Below, piece after piece: positions 23,417-23,589 of a stretch of 23,589 bases of DNA. The translations under genes and the position numbers were made by a program. The first letter of the stretch is position 1. The number at the start of each line of letters is the position of its first letter. The notes beneath the pieces were generated by a model that ran no database searches, was not told the DNA's origin, and saw nothing but the letters and a program-made list of their open reading frames with translations. The DNA comes from Lentisphaeria bacterium UBA1776 (GTDB taxonomy: Bacteria > Verrucomicrobiota > Lentisphaeria > Victivallales > Victivallaceae), in the NCBI GenBank assembly GCA_002314605.1, contig DCGO01000144.1, positions 1 to 23,589 on the forward strand, in the 5' to 3' direction.

Positions 23417-23589
23417 GTGGGACAGAAAGTTAATCCTATCGGATTGAGAACCGCGCTGACCAAGGACTGGGAATCCCGTTGGTTTGCCAACAAGGCGCTG
23501 TTCGGAGAATGGCTCCATGAGGACCTGCGCATCCGCAAGTTCATCAAGGAAGAGTACGTCATCAGCGGCAAGGAAAAAGGCAAGACGGA
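23417..23589 (+). CDS. rpsC: 30S ribosomal protein S3 (5' part; runs off the window)
   Basis: The frame opens with GTG at 23417 behind AAGGGA and reads [20 protein letters not shown] onward, the S3 N-terminus, through DLRIRKFI, then leaves the window after about 57 codons. S3 sits at the mRNA entry site of the 30S subunit and contains a KH domain downstream, outside this window. It is placed directly after rplV, as in the standard S10 operon; rplP and rpmC would be expected next. Confidence 0.96.
   Translation, partial: MGQKVNPIGLRTALTKDWESRWFANKALFGEWLHEDLRIRKFIKEEYVISGKEKGKT

Noticed and set aside
1..23589. Mobile elements, CRISPR arrays, tRNA or rRNA genes
   Set aside because: I looked for direct repeats, inverted repeat ends, transposase motifs and tRNA cloverleaf patterns and saw none I could support by eye.

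Overview
The window reads as chromosomal core sequence of a diderm (Gram-negative-type) bacterium, roughly 55-60 % G+C by eye. It encodes Kdo and heptose synthesis, an LptA/OstA-type LPS-export lipoprotein, TolB and a LolA-like exported protein. Compact operons with ATGA overlaps, an amidophosphoribosyltransferase starting Met-Gly-Gly-Phe-Phe-Gly, a free-standing CoaB and a very basic 33-residue protein suggest the PVC group, most likely Lentisphaerota. That placement is inference from gene content only. I see no transposase, phage, CRISPR, tRNA or rRNA sequence, and no gene-free stretch over 300 bases.

Layout. (1) 1-1740, plus strand: the 3' end of an unrecognised gene, an amidohydrolase broken by a one-base frameshift, and a 33-codon gene with its own promoter and terminator. 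(2) 1839-7546, minus strand: an envelope operon read as 167-aa membrane protein, heptose-7-phosphate kinase, kdsB, kdsA, OstA-repeat lipoprotein, every junction overlapping. (3) 7559-12064, minus strand: a proteostasis operon, tig, clpP, (terminator/attenuator), clpX, then a membrane-anchored Ser/Thr kinase translationally coupled to clpX. (4) 12061-13567, minus strand: a PurF-like amidophosphoribosyltransferase. (5) 13639-19308, plus strand: tolB, folC, lon and a LolA-like exported protein. (6) 19323-20612, minus strand: coaB and an unrecognised partner. (7) 20606-23589, plus strand: two unrecognised genes (a two-TM protein and an exported coiled-coil protein), then rplV and rpsC running off the end.

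Most notable points. The kinase lacks the usual VAxK lysine and has a lysine in the glycine-rich loop exactly where WNK kinases have theirs. Five promoters share the -10 hexamer TATATT. coaB and the divergent two-TM gene are driven by back-to-back promoters whose -35 boxes overlap almost completely, and both transcripts look leaderless. The rplV-rpsC part of the S10 ribosomal cluster is detached from rpsS and joined to two unrecognised genes. The LPS-transport lipoprotein appears to join an LptC-like segment to at least five LptA-like repeats, each with a conserved cysteine. The amidophosphoribosyltransferase has glycine where the glutaminase cysteine is expected.
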